Made by a program: the position numbers and the translations under genes. A DNA stretch of 64,000 nucleotides from Hyphomonadaceae bacterium BL14 (GTDB lineage: Bacteria > Pseudomonadota > Alphaproteobacteria > Caulobacterales > Maricaulaceae): positions 1,496,827 through 1,560,826 of the forward strand of contig CP091242.1 in assembly GCA_027627705.1 (NCBI GenBank). The letters are read 5' to 3'. Shown in pieces: positions 62,512-64,000 of the stretch; the first letter of the stretch is position 1, and each line of letters starts with the position of its first letter. The notes beneath the pieces are model-generated. The model was not told where the DNA came from and did no database searches. It worked only from the letters and a program-made list of their open reading frames with translations.

Positions 62512-64000
62512 TCAGCGCGGATCAGGCGGATTGTGCTCCATTAGGAACCGGGTGGTCGCCTCGAGCGTGATGAGGCGGGTCCGGCGGAACAGCAGGTTAT
62601 GGCCGTCGCCTTCAATCGGGATGTACTCCACCGGCTTGCCGGCGGCGCGCACCGCATCATACATCAGCTGGGACTGGCTGGCGGGAACGATATTGTCTTC
62701 CAGCGGATGGATGAGCATCAAAGGCATATTGGTGTTGGCGATGTTCTGCAGCGGCGAAATCGCCCGCATCTGATCGCGGTTCACGCGCCAGTCGCCTATG
62801 TACTCGGTCCAGTAGTCCACCGCACCGCGGCCGCCGAGCTGGTCGGCCTGCCAGGACATCATGGTCTGGATGTCAGACACCGGCGCGCCGGCGATGGCAC
62901 AGCGATAGAGCTCGGGCGTCAGCGCATAGCCCGCCAGAGCCGCGTAGCCACCATAGGACCAGCCCCAGATGCACACGCGGTCACTGTCGACCACGCCCAG
63001 ATCGGCCAGATGCAGCACGGCGTCGGAGACGTCGTTCTGCATCGCGCGGCCCCACTGGCCGTGCCCCCGGCGCACGAAGTCGAGACCCAGGCCCGAACCG
63101 CCACGGAATTGCGGCTGGAACACCGCATAACCCATGTCGGCATAGGGCTGGGCGAAGAGCGGATCAAACCCGTAAGTATCCCGCGCCTGAGGGCCGCCAT
63201 GCGGCACGATCAGCAGCGGCAGATTGTCCGCCTCGCGGTCCATCGGCAGGGTCAGGTATCCAAACAGCTCCAGCCCGTCGCGTGCCGTGTAGTTGACGAT
63301 CTCGACAGGATGAATGCGCTCGGGATCCAGCTCAGGATAAGCTGTCGTCAGATAGGCCATCTCACCGCTGCTGCGGTCGAGAAGGTAGAATTCCGAGGAC
63401 ACGTCCCCGCCTTGAACCGCGACAATAATGCGCTGGCCGCTGAGGTCCCAGTTGGACAGGGTGACCTCTGATAGCGGGAACAGGCCTTCCAGCTGGTCCT
63501 GCAAAGACTGAAACTCGGAATCGAACCAGACTGTACGTGCCCGCTCTTCATTCCAGACAGCCCCGATCACCTTGCCCGTGCGCCAGTCCATACGAAAACC
63601 GCTGAAGTCGAAACGGCCCTGGGGAAGGTTCGGCAGGGACACCTCACCGGTGTCGGGGTTAAAGAGGTAGGCACGCAGATGATTGCGGTTTTCCAGCTGG
63701 CTGAACCAGATGCCGCGGCCCTGGTGATCGAGGCCCACCAGGTTGGACATGGCCGAGATCGCCCGGCGCCCGGCCCGGCCGAAACGCTCAAGCGTGTAGC
63801 TTTCTTCATACACCAGGTTGGCACGGTTGCCGGTCTGGCGGAAGACGCGCCAAAGCGTGCGCGACCTGTCATTGTCCTGCCGGATGTAAGGCTCGGCATT
63901 GTCGTCGAGCACCCAGTTCACCGTATTGGTCGACCCGACAAAGCGGCGGCGGTAATTGCCGGTGTCCAGATTGTACTCATAGAGGTTGATGGTTTCACCA
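62512..64000 (-). CDS. S9-family peptidase (acylaminoacyl/dipeptidyl peptidase type), 3' part
   Basis: The C-terminal 496 residues of a large serine peptidase; the reading frame remains open to the right edge, so the true start is outside. A beta-propeller region (WRVFRQTG, ISAMSNLVGLDHQGRGIWFS, DFSGFRMDWRTGKVIGA) is followed by the hydrolase domain: LPLLIVPHGGPQARD, VFQPQFRGGSGLG, the nucleophile in VCIWGWSYGGYAALAGYALT, the Asp in LMLIHPLEDNIVP and the His in PIEGDGHNL. It probably releases dipeptides or acyl-amino acids. Location cannot be decided without the N-terminus. Confidence 0.9.
   Translation of the reverse strand, partial: GETINLYEYNLDTGNYRRRFVGSTNTVNWVLDDNAEPYIRQDNDRSRTLWRVFRQTGNRANLVYEESYTLERFGRAGRRAISAMSNLVGLDHQGRGIWFSQLENRNHLRAYLFNPDTGEVSLPNLPQGRFDFSGFRMDWRTGKVIGAVWNEERARTVWFDSEFQSLQDQLEGLFPLSEVTLSNWDLSGQRIIVAVQGGDVSSEFYLLDRSSGEMAYLTTAYPELDPERIHPVEIVNYTARDGLELFGYLTLPMDREADNLPLLIVPHGGPQARDTYGFDPLFAQPYADMGYAVFQPQFRGGSGLGLDFVRRGHGQWGRAMQNDVSDAVLHLADLGVVDSDRVCIWGWSYGGYAALAGYALTPELYRCAIAGAPVSDIQTMMSWQADQLGGRGAVDYWTEYIGDWRVNRDQMRAISPLQNIANTNMPLMLIHPLEDNIVPASQSQLMYDAVRAAGKPVEYIPIEGDGHNLLFRRTRLITLEATTRFLMEHNPPDPR

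Noticed and set aside
1..64000. CRISPR array, rRNA operon or prophage
   Set aside because: No regularly spaced direct repeats, no rRNA-like sequence and no run of phage structural genes were seen; the only mobile unit is the IS1595-family element.

Overview
The window is a gene-dense, high-GC stretch of an alphaproteobacterial chromosome. It most resembles the Maricaulales/Hyphomonadaceae (Oceanicaulis, Maricaulis or Glycocaulis type). This is inferred from gene content: SPOR-nagZ-scpA-scpB, the DUF1476 ATPase zeta subunit beside purC, DUF2336, a phasin, class I lysyl-tRNA synthetase, UrcA and bolA-grxD. No 16S rRNA gene is present to confirm it.

Layout. Positions 1-4451 (minus) hold the 5' part of a methylcrotonyl-CoA carboxylase beta gene, then a tightly overlapping SPOR-nagZ-scpA-scpB operon and the ATPase zeta subunit. 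purC-purS follow on plus. Positions 5.7-15.3 kb carry mixed cell-envelope and metabolic genes: DUF2336, a lytic transglycosylase-like protein, a ThiO-like oxidase, hydrolase, RidA, DUF482, HIT, a D,D-carboxypeptidase with SPOR domain, and a phasin. clpS-clpA end at 18.2 kb and are followed by REP-like palindromes.

Positions 18.4-33.4 kb form a divergent amino-acid superlocus. To the left runs leader-ilvC-ilvG-ilvM-leuA-ilvE-leuC-leuD-leuB. To the right runs leader-thrA-thrB-thrC-ilvD. Each arm starts with a short leader peptide rich in the regulating amino acids (Leu/Val/Ile, or Thr) followed by an intrinsic terminator, so both arms look attenuated. thrA is an aspartokinase-homoserine dehydrogenase fusion with no room for the ACT domains. 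Together the genes convert aspartate-derived precursors and pyruvate to Thr, Ile, Val and Leu; asd and ilvA are not in the window.

purQ and purL (33.5-36.9 kb) are separated by a hicA/hicB pair in which hicA is frameshifted. Positions 37-42.2 kb carry an M28 peptidase, bolA-grxD, msrB and an S9A peptidase. Positions 42.2-48.9 kb carry a TonB2/TtpC-type energy transduction operon (DUF3450, large MotA/TolQ/ExbB, ExbB, two ExbD, TonB, TPR) plus a second TonB-like gene. tRNA-Gln(TTG) and tRNA-Pro(CGG), each with a recognisable promoter, precede sppA, urcA, lysS, a small membrane-protein/XRE cassette, a 1-Cys-type peroxiredoxin and sixA.

At 57.9-61.5 kb an IS1595-family composite element of about 3.6 kb, with perfect 24-bp terminal inverted repeats and an 8-9 bp target duplication, splits a family 2 glycosyltransferase gene. 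It carries, besides its transposase, a coiled-coil/winged-helix protein, an AT-rich phage-type (possibly BstA/KilA-N-like) protein, a DUF6471 protein, a Panacea-domain antitoxin and a translationally coupled two-helix membrane protein that is its likely toxin. A cluster of CATC/GATG palindromes covers overlapping divergent promoters between transposase and cargo. This mobile defence/toxin-antitoxin island and the ACT-less attenuated thr locus are the two most unusual systems here. The window closes with a small membrane protein and the 3' part of an S9 peptidase gene.
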